Source of the DNA: Labrenzia sp. OB1
GTDB taxonomy: Bacteria; Pseudomonadota; Alphaproteobacteria; Rhizobiales; Stappiaceae
Direction of reading: 5' to 3'
Length of the DNA stretch: 64,000 nt
Assembly: GCF_001624695.1 (NCBI RefSeq)
Contig: NZ_JSEP01000004.1
Coordinates: 124,001 to 188,000 of the forward strand
The notes under the pieces were generated by a model. That model saw only the letters and a list, made by a program, of their open reading frames with translations, did no database searches and was not told the origin of the DNA. Every line of letters begins with the position of its first letter. The first letter of the stretch is position 1. Below, in pieces: positions 38,578 through 47,324 of the stretch. The position numbers and the translations under genes are program-made.

Positions 38578-39746
38578 GCAGCGCGAGCATCGGCGAAGGT
38601 GTGAATGCGCCGCATCGCCTCGCGCAGCGTCTCGTCCGGAACGGTCAGAGCTACCCGGATCAGGGATTTCGCGTTCTGTCCGAACGATGGGCCGGGCATG
38701 ACCGCGACCCCCTGGGTCTTGAGAAGGCTCCAGGCAAATTGTTCGCCGTCCAGTCCGGTCCCGGAAACGTCGATCATGATGAACATGCCACCTGACACCC
38801 CGCCGGTCTTGAGAGAGGCGCAACTTGCAAGGTCGTCGGAAATCAACCGGGCCCGCGCGGCATAGCTTTCACGCATGCGTTCCGCCGTGTCGAAATTGCC
38901 GCGCAGGGCGACTTCGGTCATGTCCGCGATGAAGGGCTGGTTGCCGAACAGAATGGTTTCGGAAATTGGCAGAAGCTTCGTGCAGAATTCCTCCGGCCCG
39001 ACCGCCCAGCCGCTGCGAAAGCCTGTCGCCGCAAATGTCTTGGAAATGGAGGAGGTGACGACCGTCCTCTCCCGAAGCGTCTCGATCTCGAGCGGTGAGG
39101 CGAATTCGCCCTCGAAAATAAGGTCCTCGTAGACCTCGTCGCAGACGATCCAGAGGTCGTGCTCGCAGGCAAGACGCCCAAGCTCGACAAGCGTGTCCCG
39201 GTCAAGCAGGGATCCGGTCGGATTGTGCGGTGTGTTGAGCAGCAGCACACGGCTTGTCGGCGTGATCGCGCGTTGAAGGTCCGACGGGCGCATGATGAAC
39301 CCGTCCTCGATGTTGAGCGGGACGGGTTGCAGGATCGCGCCGGGCGCGCGAACGACACCCTCATAGGTCGCGTAATAGGGATCTCCGACCAGAACGCCGT
39401 CACCTGCGCCCGCCAGCGCCGTGATGACGGCATAGAGCGCGGTCTGTGTTCCCGGAAAGCAAAGGATATTGGTGCGGGTGATCCCGGGAAACCGCGGCGC
39501 GTATTTCTCGACCAGCGCGTCTAGAAGGCCCTGTTCGCCGCGCCCGTTGGAATAATGGGTCCGACCCCGGCGCATGGAGGCCGCGCAGACATCGACCAGT
39601 TGCGGATCGACGGCAATGTCCGGTTCGCCGATCGTCAGTTCGATCACGTCCTCGCCCGCGGCTGTCTTTTCCCGTGCGGCGTTGTGAACGGCCCATTTTT
39701 CTCCGCCGAGGTTGGCGAGGCGATCTGTGATACCTGCGTAGCGCAT
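38571..39746 (-). CDS. PLP-dependent class I/II aminotransferase (AruH/AspC-like)
   Basis: A 391-residue fold-type I aminotransferase. LNTPHNPTGSLLDRDT, IVCDEVYEDLIF and the PLP lysine in SSISKTFAATGFRSGW are all present, with a C-terminal Arg (IRVALTV). The start MRYAGITDRL resembles arginine-pyruvate transaminase AruH, but the substrate cannot be assigned. It lies 14 bp downstream of the TetR gene, so they are co-transcribed. Its last codons run into the alkB remnant, which suggests that a rearrangement joint lies at the gene end. The ORF upstream of 39746 overlaps TetR and is not used. Confidence 0.85.
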   Translation of the reverse strand: MRYAGITDRLANLGGEKWAVHNAAREKTAAGEDVIELTIGEPDIAVDPQLVDVCAASMRRGRTHYSNGRGEQGLLDALVEKYAPRFPGITRTNILCFPGTQTALYAVITALAGAGDGVLVGDPYYATYEGVVRAPGAILQPVPLNIEDGFIMRPSDLQRAITPTSRVLLLNTPHNPTGSLLDRDTLVELGRLACEHDLWIVCDEVYEDLIFEGEFASPLEIETLRERTVVTSSISKTFAATGFRSGWAVGPEEFCTKLLPISETILFGNQPFIADMTEVALRGNFDTAERMRESYAARARLISDDLASCASLKTGGVSGGMFIMIDVSGTGLDGEQFAWSLLKTQGVAVMPGPSFGQNAKSLIRVALTVPDETLREAMRRIHTFADARAAA

Positions 39747-39760
39747 CTGGAGTTCCTGTC

Positions 39761-40411
39761 TTATGTGTGTTGCTTGCCGCCCGAGAGGCTGCCTTCCTGC
39801 AGCCTGAGCAGACGTTCGCAGGCCCCGGTGACAAGATCCGGCAATATGTTGCGGCTGTAGAGACCCGAGTTGAGTGAGCCCTCCATCCACAGGCCGTCGA
39901 TCAAGCCGTTCACTGCAATGGCATGACGCCGGCACTCGGCGGAACCGTGCGGACGGCCATGCGCGGCGAGAACGGGCTCGATCAGGCTTTCGAGCAGCGT
40001 CAGATAGTCCCGATAGCCTTCGCGATGAATGTCGGCGAAATCGGTCTCGTAGCGGACACGGCCGATAAAGGTCGCCCACAGGGATACTTTCTCTTCAGAC
40101 AGGTTGGGCATGGTCATATTGGCAATAAGGAAGTGGCGCAGCTGATCGTTGGCGTCGCCTGTGGACTGTCGTGCCCTGGTGTCTGCTTCGGCGGTCAGCT
40201 GGCCGATCAGATAGGCATAGGCGCTGGTGATCAGACCGTTCTTGCTGCCGAAATAATGGCGAACGAGGCCTGCGGTGACACCGGCCTCTTCCGCGATCCT
40301 GCGCACCGTCGCTCCTTTCAGACCTTGCTGCGCGACACAGGTCAGCGTCGCCTCCAGAAGGGTGCGCTTGCGCTCGTCAAGTGTCAGTCGCTGGAAAGTT
40401 TTTCGGCTCAT
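39761..40411 (-). CDS. TetR-family regulator, BetI-like
   Basis: A 216-residue regulator. The N-terminal HTH is ATVRRIAEEAGVTAGLVRHY followed by FGSKNGLI, typical of the BetI/TetR_C_6 group; the C-terminal ligand domain is helical (NGLIDGLWMEGSL). It is the first gene of the operon with the aminotransferase. A palindrome at 40447-40462 just upstream and a near copy at 41510-41525 are its probable operators, so it likely represses itself, the aminotransferase, and the divergent dehydrogenase/aldolase pair. Betaine is the BetI ligand elsewhere; the ligand here is unknown. Confidence 0.88.
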   Translation of the reverse strand: MSRKTFQRLTLDERKRTLLEATLTCVAQQGLKGATVRRIAEEAGVTAGLVRHYFGSKNGLITSAYAYLIGQLTAEADTRARQSTGDANDQLRHFLIANMTMPNLSEEKVSLWATFIGRVRYETDFADIHREGYRDYLTLLESLIEPVLAAHGRPHGSAECRRHAIAVNGLIDGLWMEGSLNSGLYSRNILPDLVTGACERLLRLQEGSLSGGKQHT

Positions 40412-40446
40412 CGTAAACTAGTTGGCTTATGGGTTCATTATTCTTG

Positions 40447-40462
40447 TTATACAATTGTATAA
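40447..40462. promoter_or_regulatory. Probable TetR operator 1
   Basis: TTATACAATTGTATAA is a perfect 16-bp palindrome 36 bp upstream of the TetR gene, in its promoter region. Confidence 0.7.
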
Positions 40463-40499
40463 AAAATTGGAAGTCACAAGGCGTCACCGTCCCGCCGGT

Positions 40500-41456
40500 T
40501 CAGTAACCCTGATGCCTGTCGATTGCCAGAAGCGGCCGCTTGCCTTGAAGGAGCTCGACGGCAGAGGCGCGAATCTGCTCCGCCACCACGCTCGGCGTGG
40601 AGTCGCTGGCGATATGCGGAGTGATCCTCAGCCGGGCATCGTCCCAGAACGGATGGTTTTCCGGCAGGGGTTCTTCGCGGAAGACGTCGAGGGTGGCTCC
40701 GGCCAGTTGCCCGTTGTCCAGAGCTTCTGTGAAATCGGCCTCGTGAAGGTGCTCGCCCCGGCCGATCTGGACCAGCCAGGCTCCGGCTTCAAGCTGGTTG
40801 AAAAGCCGGCGGTTCAGGATATTTTCCGTCTCGTCTGTCAGCGGCAGCACGTTGATTGCGATCCGGCTGCCCTTGCAGGCCATGTCCAGGGCGCCGGTGC
40901 CTGAATGATAGCTGATCCCGGCCTGCGGTTCCTCTGGTTGTGTGCGACAGGCAACGGCTACGGAATAGCCCATGGCGGCCAGTGCGCGGGCAATGGCGGC
41001 CCCCATCGTGCCGTTGCCGAGCACCGCGATCCGGGTCTCCTTTGGCGGTGTCATGGGAAGCGGGTTCCAGGCGCGCGCACCCTGATGGTCCTTCATCTGC
41101 GCGAAGGAGCGTAGAAAATGAAGCACTTCATGGGCTGCGTATCCTGCCATCAGATCCGCCTGATGGGGATCGCGTACCCGGCAGACCAGGGTTTCTTCAG
41201 CAAGGCTTGGATTGGCGAGGAGGGCGTCGACACCCGCGCCGACGGACATTGCCATCTCCATGTTCGGATAGCGGGCAAAGGCCTCGTCGTCAGGCAGCCA
41301 GCACACGGCGAAACGGATGGAGGCGGGATCGGACACCTCATGCGGGTTGAACAGCCGAACCGGGCTGCCGCTGCCCGTAAAGTCGAGTCCGTAGAAGGTT
41401 TTCAGATCCATTGTACCGCTCAAGAGCACGCCTTCGATTGTTTTTGCCTGTTCCAA
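40500..41456 (-). CDS. GhrA-like D-2-hydroxyacid dehydrogenase
   Basis: A 318-residue NAD(P)-dependent dehydrogenase of the glyoxylate/hydroxypyruvate reductase A type. The Rossmann motif reads IAVLGNGTMGAAIARALAAMG. The catalytic set appears as IGRGEHL (Arg), TLDVFREEPLP (Glu) and ITPHIAS (His). The start is a TTG at 41456 preceded by AGGAGA at ideal spacing; an ATG at 41411 is the alternative and would give 303 residues. It is divergent from the aldolase gene with TetR operator 2 between them. It would reduce a 2-keto acid or oxidise a hydroxy acid, perhaps the product of the aminotransferase. Confidence 0.82.
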   Translation of the reverse strand: MEQAKTIEGVLLSGTMDLKTFYGLDFTGSGSPVRLFNPHEVSDPASIRFAVCWLPDDEAFARYPNMEMAMSVGAGVDALLANPSLAEETLVCRVRDPHQADLMAGYAAHEVLHFLRSFAQMKDHQGARAWNPLPMTPPKETRIAVLGNGTMGAAIARALAAMGYSVAVACRTQPEEPQAGISYHSGTGALDMACKGSRIAINVLPLTDETENILNRRLFNQLEAGAWLVQIGRGEHLHEADFTEALDNGQLAGATLDVFREEPLPENHPFWDDARLRITPHIASDSTPSVVAEQIRASAVELLQGKRPLLAIDRHQGY

Positions 41457-41509
41457 TTGATGTCTCCTGCGGCGCCTTGCCGGAATTTCCACTTGCCCTT
41501 GGCATGCAG

Positions 41510-41525
41510 TTATACAAATGTATAT
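41510..41525. promoter_or_regulatory. Probable TetR operator 2
   Basis: TTATACAAATGTATAT matches operator 1 at 14 of 16 positions and lies between the divergent GhrA-like and class II aldolase genes. Confidence 0.65.
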
Positions 41526-41609
41526 TAATGAGTAAAGCATTTGGCGGGTCCGCATGCGCAAGTACGATGCGGCCGCAGCACCTGAAGCAGTCACCTGAAG
41601 GGGAAATCG

Positions 41610-42371
41610 ATGTTGCAGACCAGCCGGCGCAGCGATGTGAGCAAGGCCGAGTATCAAGCCCGAGTCGAGCTCGCGGCCTGTTACCGGCTCGCGGCGCATT
41701 TCCGGATGACCGACCTGATCTATACCCACATTACCGCAAAGGTGCCCGGAGAGCCGGGACATTTCCTGATCAATCCCTATGGCTATCTGTGGGAGGAGAT
41801 CACGGCATCGTCGCTGGTGAAGATCGACGTGGACGGCAACAAGGTTTGCGACAGTCCGAACCGTGTGAATCCGGCGGGTTTCACGATTCACAGCGCTGTC
41901 CACAGGGCCCGCAGCGATGCGCCCTGGGTCATGCACACGCATACGCGGGCCGGGGTTGCCGTTGCGTCTTTGAAGGACGGGCTGCTGCCATTGAACCAGA
42001 TCGCCCTGCAGTTCTACGGCCGTATCGGCTATCACGATTATGAGGGAATTGCGCTCGACCTTGAAGAGCGCGAGCGGATTGTCGAAAGCCTGGGATCCTA
42101 TCCTGCCCTGATCCTGCGCAACCATGGCCTGCTGACCGTGGGGGAAAACGCCGGGCAGATGTTTTCCAACATGTTCTATCTCAACAGGGCCTGCGAGATT
42201 CAGGAATCCACGCTGTCGATGGGACTGCCGCTCGCGCAGATCGAGGAAGCGCTGGCGGCGCATGTCACCCGGCAATACGACCAGATGGCTTTCGACGACG
42301 GAGACCTGCTGCTTGAATGGGATGCAATGATGCGCCTTGTGGAGCGCATCGATGCCAGGTTTTGTGAATAG
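41610..42371 (+). CDS. Class II aldolase/adducin-family protein
   Basis: A 253-residue protein of the fuculose-1-phosphate aldolase fold. MTDLIYTHITAKVP, the zinc-ligand VMHTHTRAGVAVAS and the later ILRNHGLLTVGENAGQMF are conserved. Zinc-dependent carbon-carbon cleavage of a phosphorylated or carboxylated sugar-like substrate, or decarboxylation of a hydroxy-keto acid, would fit; the substrate is unknown. GGGGA lies 8 bases before the ATG at 41610. It shares a promoter region with the GhrA-like gene. Confidence 0.85.
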   Translation: MLQTSRRSDVSKAEYQARVELAACYRLAAHFRMTDLIYTHITAKVPGEPGHFLINPYGYLWEEITASSLVKIDVDGNKVCDSPNRVNPAGFTIHSAVHRARSDAPWVMHTHTRAGVAVASLKDGLLPLNQIALQFYGRIGYHDYEGIALDLEERERIVESLGSYPALILRNHGLLTVGENAGQMFSNMFYLNRACEIQESTLSMGLPLAQIEEALAAHVTRQYDQMAFDDGDLLLEWDAMMRLVERIDARFCE

Positions 42372-42952
42372 ATCAATCTAGTAGATTTTTCAGTCCTTTG
42401 TAATGTTGGTGTCGTATTTTCATGAAAATGTTCAGCAACATATAAATTGTTGCTTCAATTTTGATCCTGCCTACAAAATAGTCACGCAGGTCCTTGACTT
42501 GGCGGAGCTGCGTGTTAGCTTTGCCGCATCACGATTTGCCGGACTTTCGGCATTTCGCGGGCATGAAATTTTTGATCCGGTCTGTGTCGCGCAGGAATGG
42601 GCGACTGGGAAGACTGTAAAATGCTTGCCCGTGAAACAAGGCAGAGGGTTGAAACATCGCTGGCTCCCCAGCGATGTTGGGCCAAGTTCGATTGAGAGCC
42701 CGAACCTCCTGGTTGCGCTTCTGTAGCCGACCAGTTTGCCAAACAAGCACACTTTTTCCGGTGAGCATTTCAGGTATCTGGAATGCAGGTCACTGGGCCA
42801 CAGGGATGCTGGCCGACAAGAGTCCGGTTATGGGAAACCGTGTCCTTGCCGGAAGGCTGGATCCCCTAGACGTGCGTCGGGCGGCGATGACTGCTGTCCG
42901 GCCTGCGGCAACCTGTCAGCAAGCTGCCGAAGCAAGCCAAGGAACTGGATAC
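42372..42952. other. Intergenic region with a perfect 11-bp hairpin, no credible gene
   Basis: The first 110 bp are AT-rich. The rest is of average GC with short ORFs (such as 42403-42726) that show no codon bias or family similarity I recognise. I looked for insertion-sequence ends and transposase motifs and saw none clearly. The hairpin at 42653-42678 is the only strong element. Confidence 0.45.
42653..42678. other. Perfect 11-bp inverted repeat
   Basis: AACATCGCTGG, a CTCC loop and CCAGCGATGTT form a stable stem without a T-run. It may be a transcription end for the aldolase gene, a regulatory RNA element or a remnant of a mobile element. Confidence 0.55.
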
Positions 42953-43153
42953 ATGGACGTTACGAACGCAATAGACTGCAACGGATTATCCGCAGCTCCC
43001 ACCCTTTTGCGGATCAAGCAGGCGCTGGTGGGGCTCGTCGACCACGCCTTGCCGTTGGAGATCCTCGTGGACGAAGGGTGCGACCAGGAACGTTTGCGCC
43101 GTTCGCTCGGGCGGCATGGTGGCGCCGTCCGGCTGATTTCCCGGCCGCAGTAG
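42953..43153 (+). CDS. Small TusA-like protein lacking the catalytic cysteine
   Basis: A 66-residue protein. Residues 6-25 (AIDCNGLSAAPTLLRIKQAL) align with the TusA/SirA signature (LDxxGLxCPxPLLRxKxAL), and LPLEILVDEG fits the next strand. The conserved Cys-Pro is replaced by Ala-Ala, so classical persulfide transfer is not expected, although Cys9 and Cys43 remain. AAGGA lies 11 bases upstream of the ATG. It is 197 bp upstream of the MmtN-like gene on the same strand. The frame is open further upstream, without support. The alternative is a chance ORF. Confidence 0.5.
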   Translation: MDVTNAIDCNGLSAAPTLLRIKQALVGLVDHALPLEILVDEGCDQERLRRSLGRHGGAVRLISRPQ

Positions 43154-43350
43154 CGGTCATCCCGGGACAAGGCTGTTTCAAGGGTAATCAATGAATCCGT
43201 AGCGGGGTCACGACCGCGGACAGATTGGTCCGTTGTTTCTTCCACGCCGGTCAATTTACCCAGACGCATCAATGTCCGGATCGGCATGCAGTTTGCCGAC
43301 CGGGGTGCCGAAGCCGGCTTAATGCGGCCGGTAAACAAGGAAATGATTTT

Positions 43351-44286
43351 TTGCCTGATCTGAATGTTGACGAAATTCCGTCCGGAGCATCCGTTCCGGT
43401 TTCTGCAGACGGTGTCAGTCCGGAAGTGCCGGATTTCGCTTTCGATCCAACCGATCCCTGGACGGAGACTTTCCAGAAAGGCCTGGAGCGTGCCGGGCTG
43501 TCCGGCAAGCGTATTTACGAAGTGGGTATCGGCACCGGGATCAATGTGGCCTTTCTCCTGCGCATGTGCGGCGCCGCGCATGTGTCAGGCAGCGATCTCG
43601 ACCCGCGGCTGGTTGTTCTCGCCGAGCGTAACGTCAGGAGTCTGGCTCCCGAAGAAGCCAACCTGTTTCACCCGGTCAGGGGTGAGGTGAGCTTGATTGA
43701 TACCGAGGAAGCCCAAGCCCGGATCGCCGAGACTGACGTTATAATCGCCTGCCTGCCGCAGGTCGGCGATCCTGGTGACAGGCGGCTGACGGCTTTCCGG
43801 AAGGCCCAGTCCGTCGAGCTGCCGGAGGGTGCGGGTGAAAAGGCCGACGATCACATCGCTCACTATTATCCGTGGGCGGCTTTCGACGAATATCCGTTCA
43901 ATTCGGTCGGTCTGGGCTTGAACGAGGCGCTGCTGCGCCGCATACGGGACCAGGCGCCAACCGCGCAGGTGATTATGAATTTCGGCTGCCGCATCGGAAC
44001 CGGCATCATTTTCGAAATGTTCGAAGCCAACGGATTCCGGCCGGAAAAGCTGCATTCCCAGATCGTCCGCCAGGACGCGGGAACCGATATTTCTTTCTTT
44101 GTAATGCTTGAGAAAGCGTTGAGGGGAACCGGGCTTGAAAAGGATCTGGTCTGCGTTTTCTTCGCGGATGAAGATGCCGCCAGTCCCTTGTCTGCCAGCG
44201 AAGCACAGGACCTGCTTGACCGGGATCCCGATACGCCACTCTTTCATGAAGTCTGTGTGATCCGAGCTGTACCGGTCGCGGCGTGA
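43351..44286 (+). CDS. MmtN/MMT-like class I SAM-dependent methyltransferase
   Basis: A 311-residue methyltransferase. Motif I is YEVGIGTGIN (residues 56-65) and SDLDP follows at strand 2. Three further blocks resemble the methyltransferase domain of plant methionine S-methyltransferase: IACLPQVGDP (CIPQ in plants), SVGLGLNEALLRRI (FGLGL) and QDAGTDISFFVMLEK (TDIS...EIEK). Bacterial MmtN has this domain alone at about 300 residues and makes S-methylmethionine on the way to DMSP. The methionine substrate is inferred. A TTG at 43351 preceded by AAGGAA at 8 bases is the best start; no ATG fits. It converges on alkB. Confidence 0.65.
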   Translation: MPDLNVDEIPSGASVPVSADGVSPEVPDFAFDPTDPWTETFQKGLERAGLSGKRIYEVGIGTGINVAFLLRMCGAAHVSGSDLDPRLVVLAERNVRSLAPEEANLFHPVRGEVSLIDTEEAQARIAETDVIIACLPQVGDPGDRRLTAFRKAQSVELPEGAGEKADDHIAHYYPWAAFDEYPFNSVGLGLNEALLRRIRDQAPTAQVIMNFGCRIGTGIIFEMFEANGFRPEKLHSQIVRQDAGTDISFFVMLEKALRGTGLEKDLVCVFFADEDAASPLSASEAQDLLDRDPDTPLFHEVCVIRAVPVAA

Positions 44287-44320
44287 CGGACTGTCATGAA
44301 TGGAGGCGACTGATCGGCAT

Positions 44321-44947
44321 TTATCTGGGCGGTATAACTCTACGCAAGGTAAGATTGATCCTCCCGCCGGTCTTCAGCAGTGTCGACGTGCCTTTAAGAA
44401 CCCTGTCGATGCCATGGAAAGCGAGTCTCGCGTCGCCCCCCAGCACGACCACGTCGCCGGACTGCAGGCGAAAGGACTTTGTCGGGTCCTTCCGGCTCAA
44501 GCCGCCGACGCGGAAGGTTGCCGTGTCGCCGAGGGAAACTGAAATCACCGGGGCCTCGAAAGTCTGCTCGTCCCGGTCCTGGTGCAGACCCATCCGGGCG
44601 CTCTCCTTGTAATAGTTGATGAGACAGGCTTCCGGGTCAGGGGCATTCGGGGCGAGGTCTTTCCACAGGGCCGTCAGAACAGCCGGCATCTCCGGCCACG
44701 CTTGTCCGGTATCGGGATGATGCGGCTGATAGCGGTAGCCGGCGATATCGGAAACCCAGCCCAGCGGTCCGCAATTGCTCATCCGCACGGTGAAGGCGTT
44801 GCCGGTGCGCGGCATTGCCGGCGTGTACAACGGCGCGCGGGCGACAACCGCCCGGATTTCCTCAAGCAACGCTTCCTGCGCGCCGCGGTTGAAATAGCCG
44901 GGCAAGTAGCTGAGGCCGTTCAGGCCGTTGACTGACAATTCACTCAT
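44321..44947 (-). CDS. alkB: AlkB-family Fe(II)/2-oxoglutarate-dependent DNA repair dioxygenase
   Basis: A 208-residue oxidative demethylase of alkylated bases. Iron ligands appear as GLHQDRDEQ (His-x-Asp) and AFHGID (distal His), and 2-oxoglutarate-binding Arg in RINLTLRR. The N-terminal NCGPLGWVSDIAGYRY is typical. It is divergent from dnaK, its usual neighbour in Hyphomicrobiales. A 3' fragment of a second alkB lies 5.7 kb away in the same orientation. Confidence 0.93.
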   Translation of the reverse strand: MSELSVNGLNGLSYLPGYFNRGAQEALLEEIRAVVARAPLYTPAMPRTGNAFTVRMSNCGPLGWVSDIAGYRYQPHHPDTGQAWPEMPAVLTALWKDLAPNAPDPEACLINYYKESARMGLHQDRDEQTFEAPVISVSLGDTATFRVGGLSRKDPTKSFRLQSGDVVVLGGDARLAFHGIDRVLKGTSTLLKTGGRINLTLRRVIPPR

Positions 44948-45060
44948 GAACGTCTTTTAGCGCAACATGGGAATTGCCGCAGCCTCTGCTTCCGGTAACT
45001 TTCCGGGAAGAAATATCGGGGATGAGGAGATATGTCTGCTATGTGTCCGTCGACAGATGG

Positions 45061-45090
45061 CTTGCAGGCAAAGTTTCATCCACCTATATA
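45061..45090 (+). promoter_or_regulatory. Candidate heat-shock (RpoH) promoter for dnaK
   Basis: CTTGCA, a 16-base spacer and CCTATATA resemble the alphaproteobacterial sigma-32 consensus (CTTGAA and CCCCATNTA) 134 bp upstream of the dnaK start. The -10 match is partial. Confidence 0.4.
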
Positions 45091-45223
45091 GCGTTCAAGC
45101 TTCGCGCCAAATCACGAACTGAACGTTCAGGTGCGATGTCCGGGTAAATCCCGGTACCCAACTGAAAGGAGCCGGATTGACGCCTTCATGGGTCTATCCG
45201 GTTTGCTAGAAAGAGAGGCAGAT

Positions 45224-47161
45224 ATGGCAAAGGTCATTGGTATCGACCTCGGCACGACCAATTCGTGCGTCGCCGTCATGGACGGCAAGGATCCCAAAGT
45301 AATTGAAAACGCCGAAGGCGCCCGCACCACCCCTTCCATGGTGGCATTCTCGGACGACGGTGAGCGTCTTGTCGGTCAGCCGGCAAAACGTCAGGCGGTC
45401 ACCAACCCGACGAACACCCTGTTCGCGGTCAAGCGCCTGATCGGCCGCCGGTACGAAGACCCGACCGTCGACAAGGACAAGAAGCTCGTTCCGTTCGAAA
45501 TCGTCAAAGGCGACAACGGCGATGCGTGGGTGGAAGCCAACGGCGATAAATATTCCCCGTCGCAGGTCTCCGCGTTCATTCTTCAGAAGATGAAGGAAAC
45601 GGCGGAAAGCTACCTGGGCGAAAAAGTCACCCAGGCGGTCATCACCGTTCCGGCCTACTTCAATGACGCGCAGCGTCAGGCAACCAAGGATGCTGGCAAG
45701 ATCGCCGGTCTTGAAGTCCTGCGCATCATCAACGAGCCGACGGCTGCGGCGCTTGCCTACGGCCTCGACAAGAACGAAGGCAAGACCATCGCGGTCTACG
45801 ACCTTGGCGGCGGCACGTTCGACGTTTCCATCCTGGAAATCGGCGACGGCGTCTTCGAGGTGAAGTCCACCAACGGCGATACATTCCTCGGCGGTGAAGA
45901 CTTCGACATGCTGATGGTCGACTACCTTGCTTCCGAGTTCAAGAAGGAACAGGGCATCGATCTGAAGAATGACAAACTGGCTCTGCAGCGCCTCAAGGAG
46001 GCGGCTGAAAAAGCCAAGATCGAATTGTCTTCTTCCTCCCAGACCGAAATCAACCTGCCGTTCATCACGGCGGATGCCTCCGGTCCGAAGCACCTGACCT
46101 TGAAGCTGACCCGCGCGAAATTTGAATCGCTGGTGGAAGAACTGGTCAAGCGCACGATCCCGCCGATGAAGGCAGCCCTGAAAGATGCCGGTCTTGCTGC
46201 CGGTGAAATCGACGAAGTGGTTCTGGTCGGCGGTATGACCCGTATGCCGAAGATCCAGGAGACGGTGAATACCTTCTTCGGCAAGGAATCGCACAAGGGT
46301 GTCAACCCGGACGAAGTCGTCGCCATGGGCGCGGCCATTCAGGCCGGTGTTCTGCAGGGCGACGTCAAGGACGTTCTCCTGCTGGACGTCACGCCGCTGT
46401 CGCTCGGAATCGAGACCCTCGGTGGTGTCTTCACCCGTCTGATCGACCGCAACACGACGATCCCGACGAAGAAGAGCCAGGTGTTCTCGACCGCTGAAGA
46501 CAATCAGACGGCCGTGACCATCCGCGTTTTCCAGGGCGAGCGCGAAATGGCGGCGGACAACAAGGTCCTTGGCCAGTTCGATCTTGTCGGCCTGCCGCCC
46601 GCACCGCGCGGCGTTCCGCAGATCGAGGTCACCTTCGACATCGATGCCAACGGTATCGTCAACGTGTCCGCCAAGGACAAGGGGACCGGCAAGGAACAGC
46701 AGATCCGCATTCAGGCCTCCGGCGGCCTCAGCGACACCGACATCGAACAGATGATTAAGGACGCTGAATCACACGCTGACGAGGACAAGAAGCGCAAGGA
46801 GTTGGTGGAAGCCAGGAACCAGGGCGAATCCCTGGTCCACTCCACCGAGAAATCGCTGAAGGACTATGGCGACAAGGTTTCCGAAGACGACAAGTCGGCG
46901 ATCGAAACCGCTCTGGCTTCCCTGAAGACGTCTCTGGAAAGCGAAGACCTGGAAGACATCAAGGCCAAGACGCAGGCTCTTGCCGAAGCTTCGATGAAGC
47001 TCGGTGAGGCCATGTATCAGGCGGCCCAGGCGGAAGCCGAGGCTGAGGGCGAAGGCGATGGCGGCGAAGGAGCCGAAGGAGCGGAAGCCAAGGCCGAAGA
47101 CGATGTCGTCGATGCGGATTTTGAAGAAGTCAAAGACGAAGACGATAAAAAATCTGCATAA
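45224..47161 (+). CDS. dnaK: Chaperone protein DnaK (Hsp70)
   Basis: A 645-residue Hsp70. [56 protein letters not shown] and [16 protein letters not shown] are the nucleotide-domain signatures. [14 protein letters not shown] starts the substrate domain and the acidic tail ends [15 protein letters not shown] 45224 has AGAGAGG upstream. dnaJ follows after 163 bp that contain a GC-rich hairpin. Confidence 0.98.
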   Translation: MAKVIGIDLGTTNSCVAVMDGKDPKVIENAEGARTTPSMVAFSDDGERLVGQPAKRQAVTNPTNTLFAVKRLIGRRYEDPTVDKDKKLVPFEIVKGDNGDAWVEANGDKYSPSQVSAFILQKMKETAESYLGEKVTQAVITVPAYFNDAQRQATKDAGKIAGLEVLRIINEPTAAALAYGLDKNEGKTIAVYDLGGGTFDVSILEIGDGVFEVKSTNGDTFLGGEDFDMLMVDYLASEFKKEQGIDLKNDKLALQRLKEAAEKAKIELSSSSQTEINLPFITADASGPKHLTLKLTRAKFESLVEELVKRTIPPMKAALKDAGLAAGEIDEVVLVGGMTRMPKIQETVNTFFGKESHKGVNPDEVVAMGAAIQAGVLQGDVKDVLLLDVTPLSLGIETLGGVFTRLIDRNTTIPTKKSQVFSTAEDNQTAVTIRVFQGEREMAADNKVLGQFDLVGLPPAPRGVPQIEVTFDIDANGIVNVSAKDKGTGKEQQIRIQASGGLSDTDIEQMIKDAESHADEDKKRKELVEARNQGESLVHSTEKSLKDYGDKVSEDDKSAIETALASLKTSLESEDLEDIKAKTQALAEASMKLGEAMYQAAQAEAEAEGEGDGGEGAEGAEAKAEDDVVDADFEEVKDEDDKKSA

Positions 47162-47170
47162 ACCAGACCT

Positions 47171-47198
47171 GCGGCCGGCCCTGTAAGGGGCTGGCCGC
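47171..47198 (+). terminator. GC-rich hairpin in the dnaK-dnaJ spacer
   Basis: GCGGCCGGCCC, a 6-base loop and GGGCTGGCCGC start 10 bases past the dnaK stop. There is no T-run, so it may act as a processing site or partial terminator that lowers dnaJ relative to dnaK. Confidence 0.5.
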
Positions 47199-47324
47199 GT
47201 AATTCCTGGCGCCGGATGCTTGATTGCCTGATGACAAGGGCACCAGTGCCCGGCGCCTTCGCCGTACTTGGCGCCGGAACAATCCTGGCAGCCGGCGGTG
47301 CAACAACAAGACCGAGAGATCTTG

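Noticed and set aside
42403-42726. 107-residue ORF in the gap after the class II aldolase gene
   Set aside because: Begins in AT-rich DNA, contains the 11-bp hairpin, has no ribosome-binding site and no recognisable domain.
42500-42770. Possible insertion-sequence remnant
   Set aside because: No terminal repeats, target duplication or transposase motif could be made out by eye; left as unexplained DNA.
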